A DNA stretch of 64,000 nucleotides from positions 17,997,784-18,061,783 of the forward strand of contig NC_061794.1 of the NCBI RefSeq assembly GCF_021462225.1, given 5' to 3'. The notes under the pieces are model-generated. The model was not told the DNA's origin, made no database searches, and saw only the letters and a program-made list of their open reading frames with translations. Source of the DNA: Girardinichthys multiradiatus. Its lineage: Eukaryota; Chordata; Actinopteri; Cyprinodontiformes; Goodeidae. Positions 27,501 to 34,694 of this stretch are shown piece by piece; within the stretch, counting starts at the first letter, position 1; each line of letters opens with the position of its first letter. The translations under genes were made by a program, and so were the position numbers.

Positions 27501-30500
27501 GGGTGTACCCTGCCTCTCGCCCAAAGACTGCTGGAGATAGGCACCAGCTTCCCCGCGACCCACTATGGAATAAGTGGTAGAAAATGACTGACTGACAGAC
27601 TGTTTATGTCTTGTAATAGGCTGATCATAGACACCAACATGTTAATATAAACACAAATTCGTATTAAAAGTGTACATAAATGTGTTATTTTGTTACAGTG
27701 TATTGCATGCATTACAAATGATTCTTGTTTGTTGTATAAACCTCTGTTTTAGCTTTAGATGTGCTCATGTGATGCACTCTCATCCTCAGGAATGCATCCA
27801 TATCAATGAATGTGGAGGCGGTGGGAGAACACACCGTGAAGTTTGATGACGAGGCTTTGAGGAATGGGATTGTCCAAATGCTCAAGGGCAACAGCACCAA
27901 ACCTGTGTGAGTCCCTCTAAAAGCACAACCAGCTCTACTTCAGTGACACTGCTGCTCTGAACTGAAACTTTATAAGCCTGTGGTGCTCTTAGATTATCCT
28001 AACACTCCAGCCAGATAATACAGCATAATTAAAGAAGATATATGTGAGCACAGCCATACAAAGGTAGTTCAGGTGAATAAAACAGATTTATTTGGCAAAA
28101 AAACTTTATTTGTGTTTTCTCTTTCAGGATAATTCATTCTCTTCTGCCAAAATACATACGAGGTCCCAAAGGACAGGAATCCAAAATGGCAACCAGGATG
28201 TCAGTAGGTAAGCAACTATACTCTGACAGGGTTACAAGTCCATATTGAATGCTGACTGGTCCCCAAAAAAGTTGCTTCATTTTACTACTTGAGGCCTTAA
28301 ATATTTAAAGAGGCTTCAGTTTTAAAGCTCTACAATAGTTGATACGTTTCCGCTTGCTGATACAATGACACCCTATGTTAATTTAAATCCTCAAATACAT
28401 TTTTCCTGTTTCACGCTGTGTGAATCTAGAATTTGAGTTTCTCTTCTGCACGTTTCCCTCAGACTCGTCTGAGCGCGCGGATCACAAGGGGCTTTCCTTC
28501 TTCAGGCCCATCTCCATCAGGCTTCAGCAGGTCAACGGGACCTCAGACAAAGAGACAGACCAGTGGTGGGTGGTAGAGGAGTGCTCCCAGGTTCTCACCT
28601 CCCCTGAACCAAAATGCCACAGCATCGAGATTATGGTGTTTAATGATAAAGTCAGCCCTTCAAGTCTGGGCTTTCTGGCCGGACACGGGTAGGTAGCATA
28701 AAAAATTTAAGAATTTACCTACACTTTTGCTCTGATGTGTACAGATTAGGCTGAAGATCTCCCATGTGGTTTCTCATGCCTTGGAATAGGTATTCAGAAG
28801 AGCTACTGTTTGGTATCGTGGTATCGTTTATTGGACTGGATTATTAGATTGAAGTTTGAAGAAACAAGACATACTTTTAATTTAACAACTTATTTATTTA
28901 ACATAATGTGGCCTCTGTAGTGTGTGGGAGAACCATAGGCAACCAGAACAGACTGACACCTCCTCCTCATGTTGGTCACCAGTTTGGTCTCATGCTGCTG
29001 TTAAAATAAACACTTGAATTGGGGACCATTTTTCCTTAAATATTTCACTTTTCATCTGTAATTTTGCTCCATATAATATATATCCCTCACCCTGTTCTTC
29101 CATTGAGAGACTGTGGGCAGCTGTAGCTTCAGCCAAAAGTCAGTGATAATTTTCTTAGCCAGTTAAAGCAGAACCTTTAAAAGATAGAAGTTGCGTTCAG
29201 CTTGAGTTTTATTCTGGAAAATTTCCAATATGATAGAATATGGTTCCAAAAGAATTGTATTGCCCAAACATGCGGTAATTTCTTTTTGTATACCTTTACA
29301 GTAGTTCCCTTAATTTGGACAGTCCCAAAAATGTGGATATAGTCTCCTGTTAGTCCACAACCCCTCCAGCAATTGTCTGAGGTGCTACTAAATCTAATAA
29401 TGGCAAGAAGGGTCCTGAAGAACCTCACTTTGATTTTCCATTCAAATTCTCTCAGTGTTGGACTACATGAAAGTCCATGACCCTCTCAAAATGTCTGTTC
29501 CCAATCCTCATCCTTAATTATCACATTCATTTCCAGTTCCTATTTCACCTTTATATCTTTTGTGTCTTCCGTGTCCTCCTCCTGTAATATTTATAAATAT
29601 GTGATATGTATCTAGTAGTAATAGTTCCTTTTATCACAGAGAGGAAGAATTTCTTCATATTGGAGGGAGGACTTGTGGTGTGTTACAATCCTTATGTCTT
29701 TGCAAATAGTGCCTCAATTGTAGATATTTATATAAGTAATGGGTTGGGAGAATATATTTTTGTTGGAGTTGCTGAAAAGACATTAGGTTTCTGTTCTCAA
29801 ACAATTGACCCAGCAGAGATAACCCCTTTTCAGCCCAGTTTTGCAGTCTGGATGTAGGGAGGAATTCAGAGTTATGATTGATTCTTATACCTCTACATAA
29901 AGAGCTAGGTAGATCAAGTACCTTTTTAATCTCTGTCCATATCAATAGAGTGGAATTAACCCATTCATTATTGATTTTGTTCTTAGACCAAGTGTTTTTG
30001 TTTATAAAAGGAATGGTATCAAGGTATACATCTCGGCAGTCACCTTGTTCCATTTAATACCAAATTGTGTCTTCATCTCGGCATATCCAAATGATCATTG
30101 AACTGAGTTGGGCAGCCCAGGAATATTTTTTTTAATTTGGTATGTTTAGTCCCCCACGTTCTTTAGGGCCCATAAGAGTCTTCAGCCTAATTCTTGAATG
30201 TTTGTTTTGCCAAATGAATCTTGAAAGCAATGTAGACAGGTATTCTTATTGGTAGGGCTCAGACTCATTTAACAGTGCTTTTTTCCTGTCAATGCTGCAG
30301 AATCGTTGGCCTATACATGTCGGTGGTGCTCGTCATTGGTAAGTTTGTCCGGGAATTCTTCAACGGGATATCTCGCTCCATCATGTTTGAGGAGCTGCCC
30401 TGCGTGGACAGAGTCCTGAAGCTCTGCACGGACATTTTTGTGGTGCGGGAGACTGGAGAGATGGAGCTGGAGGAGACGCTGTTTGAGAAACTCATCTTCC

Positions 30501-30556
30501 TCTATCGATCACCAGAGACCATGATCAAGATGACCAGAGAGAAGAAAGACAGCTAG
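1843..30556 (+). CDS. piezo1: Piezo-type mechanosensitive ion channel (PIEZO1-like), 5' end outside window
   Basis: Piezo proteins are trimeric plasma-membrane cation channels opened by membrane tension. I traced 37 exons whose phases agree at every junction; they sum to 5,824 nt, about 1,940 residues plus stop. The first residues seen correspond to roughly residue 770 of the about 2,520-residue mammalian protein, so the N-terminal blade exons lie left of the window. The order matches the family: blade repeats, beam helix ([12 protein letters not shown]), acidic cytosolic loop, further blade helices, anchor with the PF-x2-E-x6-W motif, outer helix, extracellular cap, inner helix and C-terminal domain ([21 protein letters not shown]). 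The C-terminus resembles PIEZO1 more than PIEZO2. Teleosts also carry extra piezo1 paralogues, so this may be a piezo1b-type copy. The introns are heavily loaded with transposon relics. Exon coordinates are given in the four block entries that follow. Confidence 0.93.
2882..4145 (-). mobile_element. Decayed Tc1-like transposon in Piezo intron
   Basis: The ends read as the inverted, degraded termini of the common teleost Tc1-like family (left: an 'acagcaccttgcaaaa' type end; right: 'acttttgcaatacacaat'). Inside, on the minus strand, are remnants of the transposase gene. The region near 3320 complements the sequence for the QQDN-type catalytic motif, and 3655-3720 complements the HGGG-type segment. 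Many indels and stops make it non-functional. A separate SINE-like piece interrupts it at about 3481-3660. Confidence 0.7.
3481..3660 (+). repeat. SINE-like repeat nested in the Tc1 relic
   Basis: It opens with a tRNA-like A-box stretch (tgtggctcagttggaagaat), continues with 'cctgggcaaggcacttaa' and 'gtgtatgaatgtgtgtg', and ends with 'gcgctatatagggttcagat' and 'catttaccat'. That is the layout of a tRNA-derived short interspersed repeat common in fish genomes. It interrupts the flanking Tc1 relic, so it is the younger insertion. Confidence 0.6.
4808..6018 (-). mobile_element. Tc1/mariner-type transposon with TA target duplication, transposase broken
   Basis: Terminal inverted repeats begin cactcaccggccacttta on the left. 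The right end is its imperfect complement (taaagtggctggtgaatg). TA dinucleotides sit at 4806-4807 and 6019-6020. The minus strand carries a transposase in pieces. An N-terminal helix-turn-helix segment (5830-5624) contains [20 protein letters not shown] catalytic segment (5517-5119) contains AWSDESRF, the GGGGVMVWG stretch and [10 protein letters not shown], then stops before the final glutamate region. The missing ATG-proximal part, the frame change near 5560 and the stop near 5119 make it a pseudogene. This is the best-preserved repeat in the Piezo introns. Confidence 0.88.
7780..7910 (-). mobile_element. Reverse-transcriptase scrap of a non-LTR retrotransposon
   Basis: On the minus strand, near 7890-7860, the translation reads [10 protein letters not shown], followed by SLHISDFL. 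This matches the fingers/palm block GVPQGSxLGP...LYIND-type shared by reverse transcriptases of LINE elements. The open stretch is short and nothing else of the element is clear, so it is a small relic inside a Piezo intron. Confidence 0.5.
9695..10125. repeat. Internally deleted Tc1-like relic
   Basis: The left end contains cagtgccctgcatacaaat and the right end contains 'tttgaatacctttgctaggcact', the paired ends of the same teleost Tc1-like family. Between them only pieces of the transposase region remain, for example 'ttttggtctcatctgacta' near 10000, which complements the W-SDE catalytic region. It lies between Piezo exons 9471-9567 and 10651-10810. Confidence 0.65.
10651..18102 (+). CDS. 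piezo1: Piezo exons, block 2: beam helix and long acidic cytosolic loop
   Basis: Exons: 10651-10810, 11369-11458, 11603-11691, 11781-11846, 12894-13009, 13159-13279, 13369-13443, 13530-13696, 15249-15442, 15599-15757 and 17782-18102. The two exons at 11369-11691 encode the basic beam helix that transmits force from blade to pore. 11781-13009 carries KWWKPWV and then [12 protein letters not shown], matching the PIEZO1 segment with WWRPW and [10 protein letters not shown]. 13159-13279 is a lysine-rich charged helix. 13530-13696 matches the conserved LVDDLTD region. The last exon is 321 nt and almost entirely D, E, K and Q before a conserved TASELLLN. This loop is the most variable part of Piezo proteins, and the match to mammals is weak between 15249 and 18060. 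Confidence 0.85.
11925..12665 (+). repeat. Tc1-like relic, plus orientation
   Basis: The sequence contains 'cattttgtcatattacaacc' at the left and 'gttgtaatgtgacaaaatgtg' at the right as degraded inverted ends. Near 12355, 'gtgaagcatgatggtggcag' encodes the VKHxGGS stretch of a Tc1-family transposase on the plus strand. The reading frame is broken in several places. Confidence 0.65.
13740..15248. other. Piezo intron, no feature seen
   Basis: A 1.5 kb AT-rich intron between exons ending at 13696 and starting at 15249. I see no conserved frame, transposon terminus or RNA-like structure. The open frames on either strand here have no recognisable family. Confidence 0.45.
16560..17650 (-). repeat. 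Tc1-like relic, minus orientation
   Basis: The left side carries 'cattttatcacgttacacca' and the right side carries 'gatgtgacaaaatctaaata', degraded ends of the common Tc1-like family. The segment near 17110 ('tgtttagggtcattgtgttg') complements the QQDN-type region of the transposase. Heavily decayed. Confidence 0.62.
18221..21949 (+). CDS. piezo1: Piezo exons, block 3: blade repeats next to the pore, and cytosolic linker
   Basis: Exons: 18221-18479, 19867-20055, 20142-20349, 20462-20591, 21496-21643 and 21735-21949. They include [59 protein letters not shown] and [14 protein letters not shown], all close to mammalian PIEZO1. The linker at 20142-20591 is very basic (runs of K and R). It aligns poorly with the acidic linker at this place in mammals. 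The end of the 20462 exon is inferred: ending at 20591 with donor gtgcgt keeps the reading frame into 21496, while the nearer GT at 20590 does not. Confidence 0.86.
18655..19790 (-). repeat. Tc1-like relic, minus orientation
   Basis: It runs from 'aaaaagtgttgaaatttgtc' to 'gtgtgaatactttttcatga'. Between the ends are segments of the family in order: 'ccttttgctgcaattaaagc' near 18890, 'ccagattaccactgagtcct' near 19238, and 'cttcatgatgctgtttgttc' near 19472. All are reversed relative to transposase coding. It fills most of the intron between Piezo exons 18221-18479 and 19867-20055. Confidence 0.68.
20690..21450 (+). repeat. Tc1-like relic, plus orientation
   Basis: It includes 'agcatcatgaagaccaagga' near 21005, the usual start of a Tc1-like transposase gene. 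Near 21180 comes a stretch reading [11 protein letters not shown], ahead of a catalytic region that has been lost. The right end is 'ttttgcaaggcagtgtac'. Only short pieces remain. Confidence 0.62.
22110..22980 (+). repeat. Possible Tc1-like transposase relic
   Basis: On the plus strand near 22540 the translation reads [16 protein letters not shown], resembling the first catalytic aspartate region (WSDETKIxLFGHNxK) of Tc1-family transposases. I cannot find clear termini, so the limits are approximate. It fills the intron between Piezo exons 21735-21949 and 23112-23270. Confidence 0.45.
23112..30556 (+). CDS. piezo1: Piezo exons, block 4: pore module, cap and C-terminus
   Basis: Exons: 23112-23270, 23392-23539, 24462-24650, 24825-24917, 25743-25912, 27790-27906, 28128-28207, 28463-28688 and 30301-30556 (stop TAG). 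The anchor motif [12 protein letters not shown] is at about 23404. The lysine stretch [14 protein letters not shown], just before the outer helix, starts at about 24480. The cap spans about 24590-28650. The inner helix starts near FLAGHG and continues in the last exon through LVIGKFV to IMFEELPC. Two places depart from mammalian PIEZO1: the acidic DEEED-type loop of the cap is replaced by DSSERAD (28463 on), and the tryptophan in the terminal MIKWTRE is methionine (MIKMTRE). Confidence 0.92.
23600..24245 (+). repeat. Tc1-like relic, plus orientation
   Basis: Near 23955 the plus strand encodes [20 protein letters not shown], the recognisable C-terminal end of a Tc1-like transposase. The right end ('aatacttttgcaggcactat') is a degraded terminus. 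The upstream catalytic domain is deleted. Confidence 0.7.
25024..25335 (-). mobile_element. 3' end of a non-LTR retrotransposon with AATTC-type tail
   Basis: On the minus strand an open segment (25334-25107) contains [10 protein letters not shown] and [17 protein letters not shown], the recognisable C-terminus of a fish LINE ORF2. It is followed by a 3' untranslated part and a tail of about five AATTG units (25026-25055 as AATTC on the plus strand). I think of Rex-type elements but cannot confirm the family. A shorter copy of the same 3' end occurs at 45085-45195. Confidence 0.65.
26110..26340 (+). mobile_element. LINE ORF2 C-terminal fragment
   Basis: The plus-strand frame reads [12 protein letters not shown] and then [20 protein letters not shown]. 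This resembles the segment of non-LTR retrotransposon ORF2 that lies just before the HPxH...RYRRS ending. It is short and lies between Piezo exons 25743-25912 and 27790-27906. The open frame stops at about 26326. Confidence 0.5.
27235..27600 (+). repeat. tRNA-derived SINE-like element
   Basis: It begins with an A-box-like stretch and a good B box (gggttcgattcccag) near 27292. A body common to fish SINEs follows ('tgcatggagtttgcatgttc', 'gtccaaagacatacctgtta', 'gatggactggcgacctgtcc') and the end is a short tgactgactgacagact repeat. The 3' part recurs at 61081-61220, and an inverted copy lies at 52060-52295. An RNA polymerase III promoter is implied by the two boxes. Confidence 0.75.
29060..30240 (-). 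mobile_element. L1-like LINE, ORF2 C-terminal part, antisense in the last Piezo intron
   Basis: Minus-strand frame 30053-29655 contains [30 protein letters not shown] and [12 protein letters not shown], which follow the L1/Tx1-type ORF2 pattern (...FLP...W...G...I.DLF..G..MSFEQL...Y..YLQLRHY). Frame 29428-29177 adds [16 protein letters not shown], the cysteine/histidine motif near the end of L1 ORF2. The two frames are separated by frameshifts and stops, so the element is dead. The 5' part, reverse transcriptase and endonuclease are absent. Confidence 0.75.
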
Positions 30557-31880
30557 GACTCAGGAGTCCATCCACTGTTAGCACGGGTTGAGAAGGTTTA
30601 CATTAGTGTTGTAGAGGGCAGCAAAGATTAAGGTGGACAACTCATTAGTCCTATCAGTTAGTAAGAACCACCAAACACTATGCAGCAAGATCATGTCTTC
30701 AGGTTTTTTCACTTGTAAATGTGAAGAGCAAAAATACCTTCTGATACAAAAAAGATTGCTGGCCATGTAGTTTCCAGTGACACCTTAAAACATTTTATAG
30801 GGACTTCAGTCCTTTCTAAAAAAAAAGAAAAACGCTTGACCTAATGTCATAATCTATTGGCATTTTGCCTCCAATTTACACATTTTTTTTTTGTTAAATT
30901 TCAACAAAACTGATGCCTATTTTAGGAGAGACAATGTTTTCAAAGTTGACTAAAGCAAGAGAACAAAAAACATGTTTTGTGTTTCAGTCCATTATCAGTG
31001 TAATTGACACAAACACGCCTGGAAACAGGACATGACTGCTACTTACCTTCCAGGTAATTTTAAATACATTCAAAATTTATTAGAACCTTGTTTTAAGTAG
31101 ATAAAACCCCTGGAAAAAAAAAGTTATACAATGTGGAGATAAATCGTTTTTAGAGCCCTACATCAACCAGGAAAGGGAGAGCTGACCTTTTAAGGATAAA
31201 TAAATGTATTCCTTATGCCATTAATCAAAGTTGCAACAGTACATCCATGGATTTTTTTACATCCAGTATAAGACAGCTTCCCTGAAAAAGATTTAACTAT
31301 TTGAACGTAAACATGTTTAAGTGGGTTTACTGACAAAATCCATGCAGTGTGAACTGAAATCTTTACTTATGACTTGAAACTTTAAAACTTCAGGTTTTCC
31401 AAATTAACTGCAGACAATACTTTATCTGAAAATTTTTATATTTTAGGTGATTTCACCCTAAAATGGCAGCTTACAGTGAACAAATCAGTTCTTTTTCTAG
31501 TCATTTATGATACCTAAAACCCTGAAGAAACCTACTTGCAAAGTAGAGAAACATAAGCACTGAACTGTTTTACAACCGATCGGACTTAAACATGTTCTCC
31601 TCCATACCAATATCAAATATCTGATTTAATTATCTCCATTAGAAGTGCTGTATTCAACTATCTGTCTGTGCAACTTATTGGTCAAGTATTCGTGCCAGTT
31701 TACAGTCCACTTTGCATTGGGTTCAGGATTTAAAGGCATTTACTCTAGATCCTTCTGTACTATTAATCGCCACACTTGAATAAGTGAATGTAAAACATTC
31801 ACGCCTCTGTAAATACCACATTTCTGTACATCACCATGTAAACTCATGATTAAATATTAAATATCAAAACTTGTTACACA
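30557..31880 (+). other. Probable Piezo 3' untranslated region
   Basis: No coding sequence follows the Piezo stop at 30554-30556. Two ATTAAA hexamers (31849-31854 and 31856-31861) are the first plausible polyadenylation signals I see in an AT-rich run without transposon ends. The 3' limit is an inference. Confidence 0.45.
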
Positions 31881-33800
31881 AAACCATCTCAGTGTCTCAT
31901 TCTGCACATCTTTACTATATTCACCAACAGAACACCAAAGAGACAAATTTACGATGGACATTTTTAATTACAAATGAAAAAAACAAATTTCATTCAGGTC
32001 CCAGTCTCTAACGTGTCATGTGGATGTTTTCCAACTCTTCTTCTCCATGTTTTGAAGGACAGGAGGGCAGCAGGGCCTCATAACCCAGGAAAAAAACTAT
32101 TTACAACAGTTTCACATCCTGGAAGGAAACAAAAGGAGAAAAACATTAATAAAAATATCTCAATGAAAATTTACTTGGAATGGAAGATACATGAGCATTT
32201 ATTTGAATGATGACCAATGCTTTAGTACTACACTTTCAATCAATAAAAGGTACTTTCAGTTTCATCTGTTGCATTTTTTGAGCCAGATATGGTTCCCACA
32301 CATCCACTAACAGGTACAGTTAGTGAGAACCATAATAGATTAGAATGGTTGACCTAAACAGACTATGCAAAATGTAGCCAACAGCCCTCTCCTACATTTT
32401 TACAAGTGGTCAGAAGTTTACATCCACACATCGTACGCAGGAATGTCATTAAGGTGGGGCTATACATAATTTATTATATACGTTTTCCCCCTAAGGTAGA
32501 ATGTTGTACATACAACTGCAATGACTTAAACACAGAAATGCCTTTAAATTTATACAGACAGGGTCAAATATTTAATGTCCATATGCAGGTTGCACCTTTA
32601 AGTCTAAAATTCAGGATTGTATCAGGAAAACTAGGAATTTTAAAAACCACACTCCCAACTCTGCCAGGAATAGTTCTTAAATGCAGCTACTGTTTTGTCA
32701 AAAGTCACAAAAAGAGTATGGTCAAGGTGCATGCTGCCATGGGACTATTACTAGGATGTATTTACATATTCAAGTCTGAATATTCAACTGTGGTCATGTT
32801 TGGATGGGAAAGAAATCCACTATAAATTATTAACCTGTGTACCCACATCTGGTTTTTAAAGTTTATTTCAGTTCACTGAATATTGATTTCACCTAAAGAA
32901 CAAACAGCTCAATAAATCAAGCAAAAACATTTATAGTATTCCTGCCCAATATGCACTATAAAATAGAAGCATTGTTTTCCTGAAGTTTAGGCCATAGATT
33001 CCATCAAAAATGAGAAATAATTTACAACTTATTTTCAGGATTTACCTGTGATGCTGCACTTGAAAAACTATGTGAGCTGAATATATTTTTGTTTCAATGC
33101 TAAATATACTTGTAGTTTGTTTAATGGAAAAGGTATGATCTGCAGTATCATTACCTTTTCCATGATTGGCTATCAAAGGTCAATTAACAGCCAACAAAAA
33201 AACAAAACAAAAAACAGAAGATTTATCAAAAGGTGAACATTTTATATTACATCTTTGAAAAAACAAAGCAATTTTTTTGTGATTTTGGGTCACAAACATT
33301 CCTAAGTTTCAATGAAAATTGAGATGCATAAATTACACTACAATTTCTGCTATTAAAACACTACAGCAGTCTTAATTTTTACCCTCCACATATGAATTTG
33401 GCATCATTACAGTTATTTTAATGCTCAAGTCTTACAGTTTTGCTGACATTTCTACCAATTGCCAACCCATGCAACATTCTATTAATGCTTTATAGAAACT
33501 ACAGTATAATGCATCATTTAAATGGATATCACAATAAACTGAAAATCTATATTAAACAGGATAAACTGTGGCTACCAATATTTTTAAGCAGCAGTAACAA
33601 TAACCCAACATAGGCATATAACATTGTAGCAGCCTGCATGTCAAGCCAGTCCATGGCTGATAAACTGAATCGTACATTCTGCTGTTAGAAGAACCTGAAT
33701 AAAAGCTGCTCAATGTCACCTTCGTGGACCTACGTTCAGTGCGGGAAGAAACATAAGGATGACAAGAGCTACTCTGGCGGGTTGTTTTCAATAAACTTAC
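31881..33800. other. Convergent intergenic DNA, no gene seen
   Basis: AT-rich DNA between the tail-to-tail Piezo and atp5f1e genes. The open frames (for example 32406-32825 on the plus strand) have no recognisable domain and no splice context. The 3' untranslated exon of atp5f1e probably lies somewhere here or just at its right edge. Confidence 0.4.
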
Positions 33801-34292
33801 ATGCTGTTTTGGGCTTGTTGACTTTGACGCTGGCTTCTGCAGCCTTCAGTGCCTCGACTTTGAACTGCGGCTTCAGCGCAGCCCGCACAGCGTTGGCGCA
33901 GATGGCGGAGAAGCGGATGTAGCTGCATGAAGGACACACTGGTTAGCCTCATACAATGCTGGGTGCAATGATGAACGGGACGACACATTGTTATGTTTCA
34001 ACTTATAAATACACTTGAACGAGTTGCTCTAAATTTTCTTTCATATTCTAAGCCTAAATATAACCCGTGCAAACCCCTAGGTTAAACACTAAAGCTAACT
34101 GAGGCTAATAGCACAGAGCGGAGGGCTGTGGAACTCGATTAAAGACACAGTTATAAAAACCTTAAAAATACTTTTAGTTGTACGAACAAGTCCTGTAACA
34201 TATTACAGTTTTTAAGAAGCACCTCATACCGCGAATTCAAATATGACTACATTTTATTACCTCAGGCCTGCTTGTCTCCAATATGCAACCAT
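33801..34292 (-). CDS. atp5f1e: ATP synthase F1 subunit epsilon, mitochondrial
   Basis: Two coding exons: 34292-34261 ([10 protein letters not shown] plus two bases) and 33922-33801. Together they give 51 codons beginning [20 protein letters not shown] and ending KVNKPKTA, the size and sequence pattern of the metazoan epsilon subunit (51 residues). The protein sits in the central stalk of F1 with gamma and delta in the mitochondrial matrix. After codon 51 one extra base precedes a strong GTAAGT donor (33800 down). The stop is therefore probably completed by a third exon whose first bases I could not fix. Reading straight through would add about 11 residues before a stop. There is no cleavable presequence, as is usual for this subunit. 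Confidence 0.9.
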
Positions 34293-34299
34293 TTTGACC

Positions 34300-34395
34300 A
34301 CTCCGTAATTTCAAGGACAGGTTGGGAGACTACGTGATGACGTCATTTCAGACACGCAGGGCCTTTTCTGTCCAATAGGAACCGGATGTCAACGA
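34300..34395 (-). promoter_or_regulatory. atp5f1e proximal promoter: CRE, CCAAT and ETS-like sites
   Basis: Upstream of the atp5f1e start codon lie a perfect palindromic cAMP-response element TGACGTCA (34338-34345), a CCAAT box (34372-34376, plus-strand sense) and an ETS-like ACCGGATGT (34381-34389). All are within about 100 bp of the ATG. Such combinations are typical of housekeeping nuclear genes for mitochondrial proteins. The sites are seen directly; their use is inferred. Confidence 0.55.
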
Positions 34396-34623
34396 TGACG
34401 ATTATTAAACACATCCCCAAACAGAAGCTCTCTTAAACGCTGACACGATGGTCCCTTTTACAGACACGATTCCACTTTAAGCAGTGTACTGATCGTAAAT
34501 ATTTCCTAAATACAATTATGAATGTGCTGCATTCCTACTGTTGTGTCTATTCTATTCAATTCTATGTGCTTTTTTTTTTTATCAAAAATGTTTTTTTTTT
34601 AAACGTCTTAGATGTAAACGTTC

Positions 34624-34648
34624 TGTGTGTGTCTGTGTGTGTGTGTGC

Positions 34649-34690
<42 letters not shown>
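34624..34690. repeat. (GT)n/(AT)n microsatellite
   Basis: A run of GT dinucleotides with a few interruptions passes directly into about 23 AT units. It abuts the left end of the Tc1-like element that follows. AT runs offer many TA targets for Tc1-type insertion. Confidence 0.9.

Positions 34691-34694
<4 letters not shown>

Noticed and set aside
30689..30766. Possible extra Piezo coding after 30556
   Set aside because: The stop at 30554-30556 is in the normal place for the family, a few residues after the conserved TRE, and nothing downstream continues the frame.
32406..32825. 139-codon open frame on the plus strand
   Set aside because: No start context, no domain, AT-rich, and located between two convergent genes. 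Probably chance or untranslated sequence.
34624..34690. Regular short repeats that could suggest a CRISPR-like or tandem array
   Set aside because: It is a simple GT/AT microsatellite with no spacers. The genome is eukaryotic.
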